Assembly: GCA_025923075.1 (NCBI GenBank)
Contig: JAICGN010000035.1
Coordinates: 1 to 35,896, forward strand
From: Chitinophagaceae bacterium
GTDB lineage: Bacteria > Bacteroidota > Bacteroidia > Chitinophagales > Chitinophagaceae
DNA length: 35,896 nt
Direction of reading: 5' to 3'
Shown piece by piece: positions 17,777 through 26,811 of this stretch. A program made the translations under genes and the position numbers. Each line of letters opens with the position of its first letter. Within the stretch, counting starts at the first letter, position 1. The notes beneath the pieces are model-generated. The model saw nothing but the letters and a program-made list of their open reading frames with translations, had not been told where the DNA came from and searched no databases.

Positions 17777-20700
17777 TTAGCTTTTTGCAGTTGCTGGTTT
17801 TACTGCCGGCTTCTGTGCAGCTGTAGTACCTACCTCTTCCGTTTTGCCTAATGCTTTGCCTTTCGCAAGGTCAACGAGCACAGGCGCTGCTACGAATACC
17901 GATGAATAGACACCTGTGATAACGCCAATCAACATGGCAAATGCAAATCCTCTCGTAACCTCACCTCCGAATATGAAAAGAATAAGGAGAGTTAGAAACA
18001 CGGTTAAGGAAGTCATGATCGTACGGCTCATTGTATCATTAATTGCTTTGTTGATAATAACTTCTTTTGGTTGTCCTTTCATTGTGGTGCTATATTCACG
18101 AATTCTGTCAAACACCACCACGGTATCGTTCATAGAAAAACCGATAACAGTAAGGATAGCAGCGATAAAGTGCTGATCAAGTTCAAGAGGGAAAGGAACT
18201 ACATTCCTTAAAAATGAGAATGCAGCAATTGTAACCAGCACGTCGTGGAACAAGGCAATGATAGTACCCAGTGAATACCTCCAATCCCTGAACCGGATAA
18301 AAATATACAATGCAATCAAAATCAGTGCTATGATCGTCGCATTTCTTGCACCTCTTTTCAGGTCATCAGAAATGGTTGGTAAAACTGTCTTTGACCCAAG
18401 CTTGTTTTTTGTATCAAATTGCTCGAAACTTATGCCGCCGAGGTGATTTTTTAAGCCATTGTATAATTGCCTTTCCACTATAGAATCCACGCCGATGCGG
18501 GGATCATCGATAAGATAAGATGTAGTGATATCGAGCTGGTTATTCAAGCCTACCGTTTTGATTGTAGGACTTTCGCCGAATGTAGCGTTAAGATCCTTGC
18601 GGATGCCTTCTATATCTAATGGCTTTGATGGATCAAACTGGATATTGAAACTGCGACCCCCTTTAAATTCAACACCCTGGTCGAAGCCATTAAATATAGC
18701 TCCGACACCAAGTGCTAACACACCAATAGATATCATGTAAGCAACTTTGCGGTATTGAATGAATTTGAAATTAGCATTTTTGAAAACCCGGCGACTAATG
18801 CCCGTAAAATATTCAAGATGTTTCTTTTTATTAGTAAACCAATCACTCACCCAGCGGCTTACAAGAATACCGCAAAACAAAGAGAGAAGAAGACCGATGA
18901 TCTGGGTCGTTGCAAATCCCCGTATAGGACCTAATCCGAAAATGAAAAGAATAATCGCGGTGAGCAAGGTAGTCACGTGTCCATCAAGCACGGGAGGTAG
19001 CGAACGCCGATAGCCTTCGGCGATTGCCAACTGGTAACTTTTCCCTTTAGTCAACTCTTCCTTGATACGTTCGTAGATGATAACGTTAGTATCAACAGCC
19101 ATACCGATCGTGAGTACAAGACCTGCAATACCCGGAGCGGTGAGCGTAGCGCCAAAAGAAGTTAATACACCAACTGTATAAAGAAGATTAAGAATAAGGG
19201 CAATGTTTGCAATCCAGCCGCTGGTGTTATAGTAAACCAGCATCAGCAAAAAGATAACTACAAATGAGATCATGAACGCCATGCTTCCGCCCCTGATAGC
19301 TTCCGCACCTAAAGTAGGACCGACCACCTGTTCCTGTACGATTTTAGCCGGGGCAGGAAGTTTACCAACTTTTAAGATCCGCGCAAGATCCTGTGCCTCT
19401 TCTACTGTAAAGTTGCCAGTGATGCGGGAATCTCCACCGTCAATTCTTTGTTCCGCTACCGGCGCTGAATAAACAGTATTATCAAGCACAATAGCAATCG
19501 GAATTTTATTCTTAGCACTTTTATCTGTAAGTGTTGACCAATCGCTTGCTCCTTTTTGGTTCATGCTCATCAATACCATCGGGTTTCCGGAAAGCGGCTC
19601 AAAACCCTGGGAGGCATCAACTACGGCATCACCTTCAATGGGGGCTTTATCTGCGCCATAAGTTTTGATCACATACAGTCCAACAAAATTATTTTTCTTT
19701 CCCGTATTGGGGTCGGTTTCTACAATGCCATAAAAAAGCCTTGCATCACCAGGAAAACTGGCAACCTGGTTCAAATAATCCCTTACTGTGGCAGTGTCTT
19801 TAACCGCTACATAGCCAATCGGCGCCGGCCATCTTGGTTGGTTTTGCGCATCCGGGTATTGTTGTACGAACTGGATATATTCGCCAAGACGTTTTCTTGG
19901 GTCTGCTGATACTGACTGTTGCGTGGCAGTGCTTTGAGTTTGCGTTTGCCCGGGAGTAAGAAGATCAGAAATATTTGCATCCTTTTTAGTCGTATCGTTT
20001 TTATTTCCTGTAGTATCAGGCTTACTGCCAGCCGTTAACGCAGTATCAGTAACTGTACCACTCATCAATGCCGTAAATGCTTTATCGGCAGCCTGCAACT
20101 CCTCTGCTAATTCGCCAAGGTTGTAAACCTCCCAGAATTGAAGATTGGCAGATGTTTGCAAGAATCTTCTTACCCTTTCTTTATCATCGATGCCAGGAAG
20201 GTCAACGGTGATGATACCTTTTGCTTCTTCAAGATTGAGCGATGGCTGGGCTACGCCAAACTTATCAATCCTCTTTTGCATTATGTAATACGTTCTGCTA
20301 ATGGCCTGCCCGGCTTCGTCGCGAATTACCTCAAGTACTTTTGCATCAGTTGAGTTCTTGGGAATTCTATCAGAATTGGCGGCCGAAAAAAGTCCTGCTA
20401 ATTTATCGGTACCGGCAATGTTTTTAAATTCATTATAAAATAAAGAAATAAAATCTTTATCGCTGTTTGCCTTTTGTTTATTAGCAGCATCAAGCGCTTT
20501 TAAAAACTGTGGATCTTTTGAATTATTACTTAATGACCTGAGCAAACCCGTAAGTTCTACTTCCATAGTTACACTCATACCGCCTTGCAGATCGAGACCA
20601 AGATTTAATTCTTTTTCTCTTGCTCTACCATATGTATCTCCAAACCATGTTATTTTTTCTTCTTTGGTGCTGTCGAGTAATTTAACCAGGCGGTCCCTGT

Positions 20701-20899
20701 ACAATGTTTTAAGTGAGTCTGTATAATCAGAAGGTTTGGCGAATTTTTTTGCTTCCGGATAAGTGGCATTCATATAAGCCTGGGCACGGGAAGCCATTTT
20801 GTTTTCATGTTTGTTTACAAACCATGTGAAAGAAAGCAGCCATAACGAATAAATAATAAGCAGGATTGCAAACACCGCTACTAAGCCTCTTAATTGCAT
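17777..20899 (-). CDS. secDF: SecDF fusion, protein translocase accessory subunit
   Basis: A ~1040-residue inner-membrane protein in which SecD and SecF are fused, as is usual in Bacteroidota. It uses the proton gradient to help release exported proteins from SecYEG. The order is an N-terminal helix, LGLDLQGGMSVTMEVEL, a large periplasmic region with a Gln/Thr-rich insertion, and the SecD helices with GMAVDTNVIIYERIKEEL. Then come the SecF helices with GFSMNDTVVVFDRIREY. The C-terminal tail is Lys/Ala-rich. The ATG at 20899 gives the usual start, just before the first helix. A GTG at 20941 would add 14 residues. The partner YajC is encoded separately at 26464. Confidence 0.97.
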   Translation of the reverse strand: MQLRGLVAVFAILLIIYSLWLLSFTWFVNKHENKMASRAQAYMNATYPEAKKFAKPSDYTDSLKTLYRDRLVKLLDSTKEEKITWFGDTYGRAREKELNLGLDLQGGMSVTMEVELTGLLRSLSNNSKDPQFLKALDAANKQKANSDKDFISLFYNEFKNIAGTDKLAGLFSAANSDRIPKNSTDAKVLEVIRDEAGQAISRTYYIMQKRIDKFGVAQPSLNLEEAKGIITVDLPGIDDKERVRRFLQTSANLQFWEVYNLGELAEELQAADKAFTALMSGTVTDTALTAGSKPDTTGNKNDTTKKDANISDLLTPGQTQTQSTATQQSVSADPRKRLGEYIQFVQQYPDAQNQPRWPAPIGYVAVKDTATVRDYLNQVASFPGDARLFYGIVETDPNTGKKNNFVGLYVIKTYGADKAPIEGDAVVDASQGFEPLSGNPMVLMSMNQKGASDWSTLTDKSAKNKIPIAIVLDNTVYSAPVAEQRIDGGDSRITGNFTVEEAQDLARILKVGKLPAPAKIVQEQVVGPTLGAEAIRGGSMAFMISFVVIFLLMLVYYNTSGWIANIALILNLLYTVGVLTSFGATLTAPGIAGLVLTIGMAVDTNVIIYERIKEELTKGKSYQLAIAEGYRRSLPPVLDGHVTTLLTAIILFIFGLGPIRGFATTQIIGLLLSLFCGILVSRWVSDWFTNKKKHLEYFTGISRRVFKNANFKFIQYRKVAYMISIGVLALGVGAIFNGFDQGVEFKGGRSFNIQFDPSKPLDIEGIRKDLNATFGESPTIKTVGLNNQLDITTSYLIDDPRIGVDSIVERQLYNGLKNHLGGISFEQFDTKNKLGSKTVLPTISDDLKRGARNATIIALILIALYIFIRFRDWRYSLGTIIALFHDVLVTIAAFSFLRNVVPFPLELDQHFIAAILTVIGFSMNDTVVVFDRIREYSTTMKGQPKEVIINKAINDTMSRTIMTSLTVFLTLLILFIFGGEVTRGFAFAMLIGVITGVYSSVFVAAPVLVDLAKGKALGKTEEVGTTAAQKPAVKPATAKS

Positions 20900-20980
20900 A
20901 CGGGATAAATTTACATTTAATGCCTCATTGCCATTTTCCACAGTGGTTCGGGCAAGCGGCTGGGATTTTTTTTAGGAGGG

Positions 20981-20988
20981 CAAAGATA
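20981..20988 (-). promoter_or_regulatory. -7 promoter element for secDF (TATCTTTG)
   Basis: On the minus strand the sequence CCCC-TATCTTTG-CCC matches the -7 consensus TAnnTTTG. It lies about 80 bases before the ATG at 20899. No TTG occurs at the expected -33 distance. Confidence 0.55.
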
Positions 20989-21090
20989 GGGGTTTCAGCC
21001 AAAAAAAATAGATAAAAAATTGACTTGATGTCAGTGGTTTTCAAGAGCTAATCAGGGATTTAAGTGATTAATTTGGGTTAAGTTTAAGCC

Positions 21091-22395
21091 ATGAATATTT
21101 CTAAGGCCGCCGCTGTGATTATTTTGATCTTGCTCGGTGGTTGCAAAACGCCGGTAAAAATGGGTAGCCCTCAGGCAATTGAAACAAAAAATGATTCAAC
21201 AATGAGTTTTAGTGGGACTACTCACGCTTTTTTAGTTGACTTGTTAAAACTATATCCGGATTACTTCCAATCTGTGCTATCAAATCCGGACAATAAAGTC
21301 CAGATCATTTATACTCAAATTGACCGTCGTAAAAATGGCAAACCCAGATTTACAGATCATTATTTTAATATCAATGACTCCTCTTATTTCTATCCGGCGT
21401 CAACTGTAAAACTACCGGTCGCGATCCTGGCTCTACAAAAATTAAATGAATTAAAAATTCCCGGTCTTAATAAAAGTTCTACGATGATAACAGAAGCTGA
21501 TCATAGCGGGCAAACAGAAGTGTACAATGATCCTTCGGCTCCGGATGGTCGGCCAACGATTGAACATTACATAAAAAAAATCTTATTGGTCAGCGACAAT
21601 GATGCATTCAATCGTCTTTATGAATTTCTTGGGCAAGAGTACATAAATAACAGTTTGCATAAAAAGGGATACCGAGAAGCACAAATAATTCACCGGCTCG
21701 ATATCAGTTTGACAGAAGATGAAAATCGTCACACAAACCGTGTAAGATTTTTCGATACAAGCGGCAAACTCGTTTACGAAAAGGCACAGCAACAAAGTAA
21801 GCTTGTATACGCAGAACGTAATACAAAAATGGGAACAGGTTTTTACCGCCTCGGTGAACTAGTAAATGAACCATTTGATTTTTCGAAAAAGAATCGATTG
21901 ACGTTAAAATCAATGCACAATATTGTCCGGAGCGTGATGTTTCCCAAAGCAATTCCGGGTAAACAACGATTTAAACTCAAAAATGAAGATTATGATTTTT
22001 TGCGCAAATACATGTCAATGATGCCGCATGAATCCGGGATCCCGGTTTACGGAACTGATGAGTATTGGGATACATATGTAAAATTCTTATTGTATGGCAA
22101 TGAAAAAAATGTTGTTAAAGATGGTGTCAGGATTTTTAATAAAGTGGGAGATGCATATGGATTTTTGACTGATGCGGCATACTTCGCAGACTACACTAAT
22201 AATGTTGAATTTATGTTAAGCGCTGTTATTCATTGCAACAGCGATGGAATTTTTAACGATGATAAATATGATTATGATTCGGTTGGCTTTCCTTTTATGA
22301 AACAGCTTGGCCAGGTGATCTATGATTACGAATTGAAACGGAACAAAAAAGTAAATGCTGATTTGAACAAGATCAGATTTAATTACACGCAATAA
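21091..22395 (+). CDS. Serine hydrolase lipoprotein, class A beta-lactamase-like fold
   Basis: A 434-residue exported lipoprotein. The N-terminus is a lipoprotein signal (ILILLGGC). The penicillin-recognising fold is indicated by SxxK as S104-T-V-K107 in YPASTVKLPVAILAL, by SDN at 168-170 (VSDNDAFNRLYEF), and by K351-V-G353 where KTG is normal (FNKVGDAYG). This fits the beta-lactamase-2 / serine hydrolase families. Between SDN and KVG there is a long charged insertion. A true beta-lactamase is not implied: the third box is altered and no Glu166-type loop was identified. It may act on peptidoglycan or small esters. It lies alone, divergent from secDF. Confidence 0.75.
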   Translation: MNISKAAAVIILILLGGCKTPVKMGSPQAIETKNDSTMSFSGTTHAFLVDLLKLYPDYFQSVLSNPDNKVQIIYTQIDRRKNGKPRFTDHYFNINDSSYFYPASTVKLPVAILALQKLNELKIPGLNKSSTMITEADHSGQTEVYNDPSAPDGRPTIEHYIKKILLVSDNDAFNRLYEFLGQEYINNSLHKKGYREAQIIHRLDISLTEDENRHTNRVRFFDTSGKLVYEKAQQQSKLVYAERNTKMGTGFYRLGELVNEPFDFSKKNRLTLKSMHNIVRSVMFPKAIPGKQRFKLKNEDYDFLRKYMSMMPHESGIPVYGTDEYWDTYVKFLLYGNEKNVVKDGVRIFNKVGDAYGFLTDAAYFADYTNNVEFMLSAVIHCNSDGIFNDDKYDYDSVGFPFMKQLGQVIYDYELKRNKKVNADLNKIRFNYTQ

Positions 22396-22419
22396 ACAGG
22401 CGTTAGTCCGATAAATAGG

Positions 22420-22427
22420 TATTTTTG
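22420..22427 (+). promoter_or_regulatory. -7 promoter element (TATTTTTG) for the aminotransferase gene
   Basis: TATTTTTG fits TAnnTTTG and lies 21 bases before the ATG at 22449. No TTG was found at the -33 distance. Confidence 0.5.
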
Positions 22428-22448
22428 TTTTCAAATTTTAAACAATAA

Positions 22449-23660
22449 ATGCAAGCAATCGTAGAACCTGTGCAACTATCCTCTTTACTAGATCGTTTTG
22501 CCGAACCGGAAACATTGAAGATGGCCAAGCTCGGCCGTGAACTCAGAGCAAAAGGAATTGATATTATTGATCTTAGTCTCGGTGAACCGGATTTTGATAC
22601 GCCACAACACATTAAAGACGCTGCAAAAAAAGCAATTGATGATAACTGGAGTCATTATCCACCTGTAGCAGGTTACCCGGATCTGCGTGAAGCAATTTGC
22701 CAAAAATTCAAAAGAGATAATAATCTTGATTATAAACCGGAGAATATCGTTGTTTCTACCGGCGCCAAGCAAAGCCTTGCCAATGCGATTCTGGCCTTGG
22801 TTGATGTTGGTGATGAGGTAATCATTCCGGCTCCGTTTTGGGTCTCGTATTCTGAGTTAGTGAAAATTGCAGGTGGGGTTCCCGTGATCGTAAGAACCGC
22901 AATGCAGAATAAATATAAGATCACAGCGAAGGAGTTAGAAGAAAGTATCACTGAAAGATCAAAAGTTCTTTTGTTTTCTTCTCCCTGCAATCCAAGTGGT
23001 GCAGTCTACTCAAAAGACGAATTGAAAAGATTGGCCGCTGTATTGGAAAATCATCCTAACATTTATACTATTTCAGATGAAATATATGAGTACATAAATT
23101 TTGTCGGTCATCATGAAAGCATTGCACAATTTCAAAATATAAAAGACAGAGTGATCATCGTAAATGGGTTGAGTAAAGGATTTGCAATGACCGGTTATCG
23201 TCTTGGTTATATTGCCGCGAACGCAGCGGTGGCAAAGGCTTGTGAAAAGATACAGGGCCAGTTTACCAGTGGTGCAAATGCAATAACTCAACGTGCCGCG
23301 ATTACTGCATTAACTACCGATCTGCGCCCGTCAATGGAAATGACAAAAGAATTCACCCGTCGGAGAAAACGTATTCTTGAATTGTTAAAGGACATTCCCG
23401 GGACACATGGCGCCGAACCCGATGGTGCATTTTATATTTTCCCTGTGGTAAAAGAATTTTTTGGAAGATCAGATGGAGAAAATATGATCAATGACGCTGA
23501 TGATCTTTGCATGTACTTACTTAATAAAGCAAATGTTTCTACAGTCACAGGTCGCGCATTTGGTGAGCCAGACTGCATCCGTATCTCATTTGCAAATAGC
23601 ATGGAAAAAATTGAAACGGCGATGGCGAGAATAAAAGCTGCGTTGGCGAAATTGAGATAA
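22449..23660 (+). CDS. Class I PLP-dependent aminotransferase, probably aspartate aminotransferase
   Basis: A 403-residue cytoplasmic enzyme of fold-type I. The PLP lysine is K243 in NGLSKGFAMTGYRLGY. Other family signatures are IDLSLGEPDFDTPQHI near the N-terminus, STGAKQSLANAILAL, PAPFWVSYSELVKIAGG, SSPCNPSGAVYSKDEL and ISDEIYEYINF. This pattern is typical of the AspC/type Ib aspartate aminotransferase group, which makes aspartate from oxaloacetate and glutamate. Some members act on prephenate or other amino acids, so the substrate is probable rather than certain. It converges on the cytochrome gene with 8 bases between stops. Confidence 0.9.
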   Translation: MQAIVEPVQLSSLLDRFAEPETLKMAKLGRELRAKGIDIIDLSLGEPDFDTPQHIKDAAKKAIDDNWSHYPPVAGYPDLREAICQKFKRDNNLDYKPENIVVSTGAKQSLANAILALVDVGDEVIIPAPFWVSYSELVKIAGGVPVIVRTAMQNKYKITAKELEESITERSKVLLFSSPCNPSGAVYSKDELKRLAAVLENHPNIYTISDEIYEYINFVGHHESIAQFQNIKDRVIIVNGLSKGFAMTGYRLGYIAANAAVAKACEKIQGQFTSGANAITQRAAITALTTDLRPSMEMTKEFTRRRKRILELLKDIPGTHGAEPDGAFYIFPVVKEFFGRSDGENMINDADDLCMYLLNKANVSTVTGRAFGEPDCIRISFANSMEKIETAMARIKAALAKLR

Positions 23661-23668
23661 AATAGATT

Positions 23669-24016
23669 TTATTGCGATGAACCAGATGGCGCATTATTCA
23701 ATGGACCATTTTTATTTTGTTGTATAAATGTTTTAAGCACAACGTTCTCATCGCCTTTAATTCTTTTTAGTATGCCTTTTTCATGATTGATGATGGTCGT
23801 GTCTTTGTCAAAGGGCATTTTCTCATACATTTTTCCGCCTGTAAAATGACAAGGCGAGCAATTTTTTACGAGGATCGGTTGCACCTGGCTGGTAAAATCA
23901 ATGGTGTCCGTCAAAACCGTGATGGGTTTCACAGCAACCTCAGCGGAAGGTTTTTTAATACCGCTTCCCAGCCACCCAAGAAGGATAATAAAGCAAAGGA
24001 AGAAAAGGAGTTTCAT
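23669..24016 (-). CDS. Small monohaem cytochrome c-like protein
   Basis: A 115-residue protein with an N-terminal hydrophobic segment (about residues 2-18) that is a signal or anchor. One covalent haem site, CSPCH (C53, C56, H57), is followed by FTGGKMYEKMPFD. The stretch QVQPILVKNCSPCH...GG resembles the cytochrome-like haem-binding domains common in Bacteroidota. It probably acts on the outer face of the inner membrane. The electron partner is unknown. The short C-terminus (NNAPSGSSQ) looks disordered. Confidence 0.7.
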   Translation of the reverse strand: MKLLFFLCFIILLGWLGSGIKKPSAEVAVKPITVLTDTIDFTSQVQPILVKNCSPCHFTGGKMYEKMPFDKDTTIINHEKGILKRIKGDENVVLKTFIQQNKNGPLNNAPSGSSQ

Positions 24017-24118
24017 TATTTGCTTCTTATCTTTTAAAGTTACTGCACGAAAAGCCCGATCCGGTCACCACTCAACACAATTATTATTTCTTAAATTGGC
24101 CTACCAAAACTTTTTATC

Positions 24119-24922
24119 ATGAAATGGCCACTAATTCTCTCAATAATATTTTTATTTTCCTGTTCAGAAAAGGAAAGGAATGAATCAACTGCTGAAGAAC
24201 TTTCTGATGCGAAATGGATTGATCTGACTTATGATTTTTCTGATAAAACAATTTACTGGCCCACGGCGAATGGTTTTAAACTTGACACTAGTTTTAATGG
24301 CATTACTCCTGCGGGTTTCTATTATTCAGCATACAATTATTGCGCAGCAGAGCATGGTGGCACTCATCTGGATGCACCTGTTCATTTTGCAAAAGGGAAA
24401 TGGGCAGCAGATGAAATTCCGTTGGAAAACCTTACCGGCGAAGCTGTGGTGATCGATGTTTCTGACAAAGCATTGAAGGATCCGGACTATTTAATCAACG
24501 TTAATGATATAGAAATATGGGAGAAAACCAATGGAAATCTTCCCGATAAGGTTATTCTTTTCTTTCGAACAGGCTATGGAGCTTTTTATCCTGATGCAAA
24601 AAAATATCTTGGTAGTGATGAAAGAGGACCGGACGCGGTTGCAAAACTTCATTTTCCCGCTATACATCCTGATGCTGCTGATTGGTTGGTAAAGAATAGA
24701 AAAATAAAAGCGGTAGGATTGGATGTTGCCAGCGTTGATTATGGACAATCAAAAGACTTCAGAACGCATCAAATTTTGTACGAGCAAAATATTCCAGGGT
24801 TTGAGAACGTCGCTAATCTTGACAAGCTACCAATAAAAGGTGCATTCATTATTGCCTTGCCAATGAAAATAAAAGGCGGGAGTGGGGCACCCTTACGAAT
24901 CGTGGCAATAACATCTTCATAA
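24119..24922 (+). CDS. Cyclase-family (kynurenine formamidase-like) lipoprotein
   Basis: A 267-residue protein of the metal-dependent cyclase/formamidase family. The metal site is HGGTHLDAPVHF (H79, H83, D85, H89), and a later HPDAADWL and a GLDVASVD segment match the family. The N-terminus is a short lipoprotein signal (IIFLFSC, Cys15), so the enzyme is exported and lipid-anchored. The family hydrolyses amides or lactones such as N-formylkynurenine and many uncharacterised substrates. The exact one is unknown. It converges on the CPBP gene with 7 bases between stops. Confidence 0.85.
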   Translation: MKWPLILSIIFLFSCSEKERNESTAEELSDAKWIDLTYDFSDKTIYWPTANGFKLDTSFNGITPAGFYYSAYNYCAAEHGGTHLDAPVHFAKGKWAADEIPLENLTGEAVVIDVSDKALKDPDYLINVNDIEIWEKTNGNLPDKVILFFRTGYGAFYPDAKKYLGSDERGPDAVAKLHFPAIHPDAADWLVKNRKIKAVGLDVASVDYGQSKDFRTHQILYEQNIPGFENVANLDKLPIKGAFIIALPMKIKGGSGAPLRIVAITSS

Positions 24923-24929
24923 AAATCAT

Positions 24930-25694
24930 TCATTCATTTGGCGGATCGTTTTCTGGAGTAAGATCCTGATCGTTGATCTGGGGATATTTTTCTTTCATAT
25001 ATTTTATTGTTAACAGTCCTCCGATCGCATCAACAAAAAAATGAAGAATCATTACCATCAGCAATGAGCCCGAAAAAATAAACAAGTACCCGAAGAATAC
25101 AGCCAGGACAAATATTTTAATAACTGCTTTACCGCCCTGGTAAAAATGAGCTACGCTAAAAACAAAGGCAGGTAGAAAAACCGAAAGCAATTGCTGATAA
25201 TTATATCCATCAAATAAATACCAGCAATAATTAACAAGATAACCACGGTAGACAATTTCTTCAAAAACACCCGCACTAAAACATAACAGGAGATATTCAG
25301 GAAGCTCATTATTTTTCGTGGGCAGAAATGGCGTTCTTTTTTTCCAGTTATCTATAGTTGTTTCAATACTTTTTTTTGAAGAAAGGGTCAGCACTGTGTC
25401 AAGTGCGTAAACCAATCCAAATACAATTACCAGCCACCACCAGGACTGAAAATTAGTGGGTTGTGTTAAACCCATTTCTGCCAATGGTCTTTTAAACAAT
25501 AACCACACGACCATCACAACAGCGCCCATAATAAACAAAGAAAAACTACCGGAGATATAGATATTTTTTTTCTGCTCACTGCTAAAAGTTAGATTGGAAA
25601 ATCCCTTTGATCTTTGCTTTGCAGCATAAAGAGGAATGGCGATGCAGAAAATAAAAGCAAGGATATGGTCAACCCAAATCGGGAATTTATCCAT
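24930..25694 (-). CDS. CPBP family intramembrane metalloprotease
   Basis: A ~254-residue multi-helix membrane protein with the CPBP (CAAX/bacteriocin-processing) active-site motifs EEIVYRGYL (E145, E146, R150), FSVAHFYQGG (H183) and HFFVDAIGG. The family includes Rce1-like proteases and bacteriocin self-protection proteins. No bacteriocin gene is nearby. The ATG at 25694 is favoured: it lies inside the coaE stop region (8-base overlap), suggesting translational coupling. An ATG at 25730 would overlap coaE more. It is the last gene of the coaE unit. Confidence 0.85.
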   Translation of the reverse strand: MDKFPIWVDHILAFIFCIAIPLYAAKQRSKGFSNLTFSSEQKKNIYISGSFSLFIMGAVVMVVWLLFKRPLAEMGLTQPTNFQSWWWLVIVFGLVYALDTVLTLSSKKSIETTIDNWKKRTPFLPTKNNELPEYLLLCFSAGVFEEIVYRGYLVNYCWYLFDGYNYQQLLSVFLPAFVFSVAHFYQGGKAVIKIFVLAVFFGYLFIFSGSLLMVMILHFFVDAIGGLLTIKYMKEKYPQINDQDLTPENDPPNE

Positions 25695-26289
25695 CTTTCT
25701 TTTGTTTTGATAAAGCAATGAGTTTTTCATGTAGCTCCAGCACCTGTGGAATTACAAGTTGCTGTTCATCGTTAATAATCACAAAATCGCATTTACTCAT
25801 TTTTATTTTTTCATCAAGCTGTTTGGTCATTCGCATCAAAATTTCGTCATGAGTTACATGATCGCGTTCCATTGCTCTTTTTATTCTTAATTCTTGCGGC
25901 GAGGAAACGCCGATTACATAATCAAGCCGGTCAGAAACATTTGCCTCAAAGATCAATGCTGCCTCATGTATGGCGTAAACGGTTTTTTGTCGATGCATCC
26001 AGTCTTCACCATCTTTTGTTGTGGCAGGGTGTACAATGGAATTTAGTAATTCGAGTTTCAACGGATCAGAAAATACAATTGAAGAAATATATTTCCTGTT
26101 TAGGACATCATTTGTATAGGCTTCTTTCCCGAAATTTTCTATGATTGCCTGCTTCAATCCAGCGTTTTCATTCATTAATCTTTTAGCTTCTATATCTGCA
26201 TAATAAACAGGAATTCCCAGCACTTCTAATAACTGTGCTACGGTGCTTTTACCACTGCCAATGCCGCCGGTTAAACCTACTTTTAGCAT
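25687..26289 (-). CDS. coaE: Dephospho-CoA kinase
   Basis: A 200-residue cytoplasmic kinase catalysing the last step of coenzyme A synthesis, the phosphorylation of the ribose 3'-OH of dephospho-CoA. The P-loop GGIGSGKST is at residues 8-16, followed by IPVYYADIEAKRLM and later IHEAALIFEANVSDRLDYVI. Length matches the family. Its last codons contain the start of the CPBP protease gene. A terminator hairpin lies between yajC and coaE, so coaE probably has its own promoter. Confidence 0.95.
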   Translation of the reverse strand: MLKVGLTGGIGSGKSTVAQLLEVLGIPVYYADIEAKRLMNENAGLKQAIIENFGKEAYTNDVLNRKYISSIVFSDPLKLELLNSIVHPATTKDGEDWMHRQKTVYAIHEAALIFEANVSDRLDYVIGVSSPQELRIKRAMERDHVTHDEILMRMTKQLDEKIKMSKCDFVIINDEQQLVIPQVLELHEKLIALSKQKKDG

Positions 26290-26343
26290 AGATCATTAAT
26301 AAGAAATTCTAAATTATCAAAATCCAAATTCCAAATAAAAGTT

Positions 26344-26439
26344 CAAATCACAAATTCAAACTTTGATCGTTTATTTATTGCAAAAGAAAAGCTCAAACTT
26401 CTTTTTAGAGTTTGAGCTTTTTTTGGAATTTGTGATTTG
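26344..26439. repeat. A/T-rich inverted repeat around the yajC-coaE gap
   Basis: CAAATCACAAATTC (26344-26357) recurs as its exact reverse complement at 26426-26439. This flanks the 13-bp terminator stem and makes a nested imperfect palindrome of ~100 bases. The flanks repeat AAATTCCAAA-like words. Such runs are common between genes in Bacteroidota. No coding sequence is present. Confidence 0.6.
26387..26421 (-). terminator. Terminator downstream of yajC
   Basis: AAAAGCTCAAACT / AGTTTGAGCTTTT is a perfect 13-bp stem (26387-26399 and 26409-26421) with a 9-base loop. On the minus strand it is followed by TCTTTTG. It sits after the yajC stop and before coaE. Confidence 0.75.
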
Positions 26440-26463
26440 TTTTTTGAGATTTTCTATTTGGTT

Positions 26464-26805
26464 CTACTTTTTCTCAGGTGTAGCAACTTTATTAATTGCG
26501 GCTGTCATTTCCATGCTTATGGAAGCTTTCTCCATTTTTATATAACTGCCGGGGCTAACTTCAAGATTGATAGTGCCGTCTTCATTTATCTTATTTACAG
26601 TACCGTGAATACCCGCTATTGTAACAACCTTTGTTCCTTTTTGCAAGTCGTCAATAAATTTCTTTTGTTGCTTTTGTTTTTTAGTTTGTGGTCGTATAAA
26701 AAACAACCAGAAGACAAGAATGATCATCCCCATAAATATAAGTGTGGTTGTACCACCGCCAAATGGGCCCGATGCCGGGGGATCTTGTAATAAATAGATA
26801 TACAT
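26464..26805 (-). CDS. yajC: Preprotein translocase subunit YajC
   Basis: A 113-residue inner-membrane protein with a single helix (LIFMGMIILVFWLFFIRPQ) followed directly by the KKQKQQKKFIDDLQKGTKVVTIAGIHGTV block that defines YajC. It works with SecDF in protein export; secDF lies 6 kb away. It starts 6 bases after the stop of the DUF1573 gene, so both are on one transcript. Confidence 0.95.
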   Translation of the reverse strand: MYIYLLQDPPASGPFGGGTTTLIFMGMIILVFWLFFIRPQTKKQKQQKKFIDDLQKGTKVVTIAGIHGTVNKINEDGTINLEVSPGSYIKMEKASISMEMTAAINKVATPEKK

Positions 26806-26811
26806 TAGTTT

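Noticed and set aside
18000-20300. Long open frames on the strand opposite SecDF
   Set aside because: They follow the codon pattern of the real gene in antisense, have no protein-like motifs and no promoters or ribosome binding sites.
24930-25694. CPBP protease as a phage-defence or bacteriocin immunity gene
   Set aside because: There is no bacteriocin, toxin or defence neighbour, and the gene overlaps the housekeeping gene coaE.
26300-26463. A/T-rich repeated words as a CRISPR array
   Set aside because: The words are inverted and irregular, with no constant repeat length or spacers, and no cas gene is nearby.
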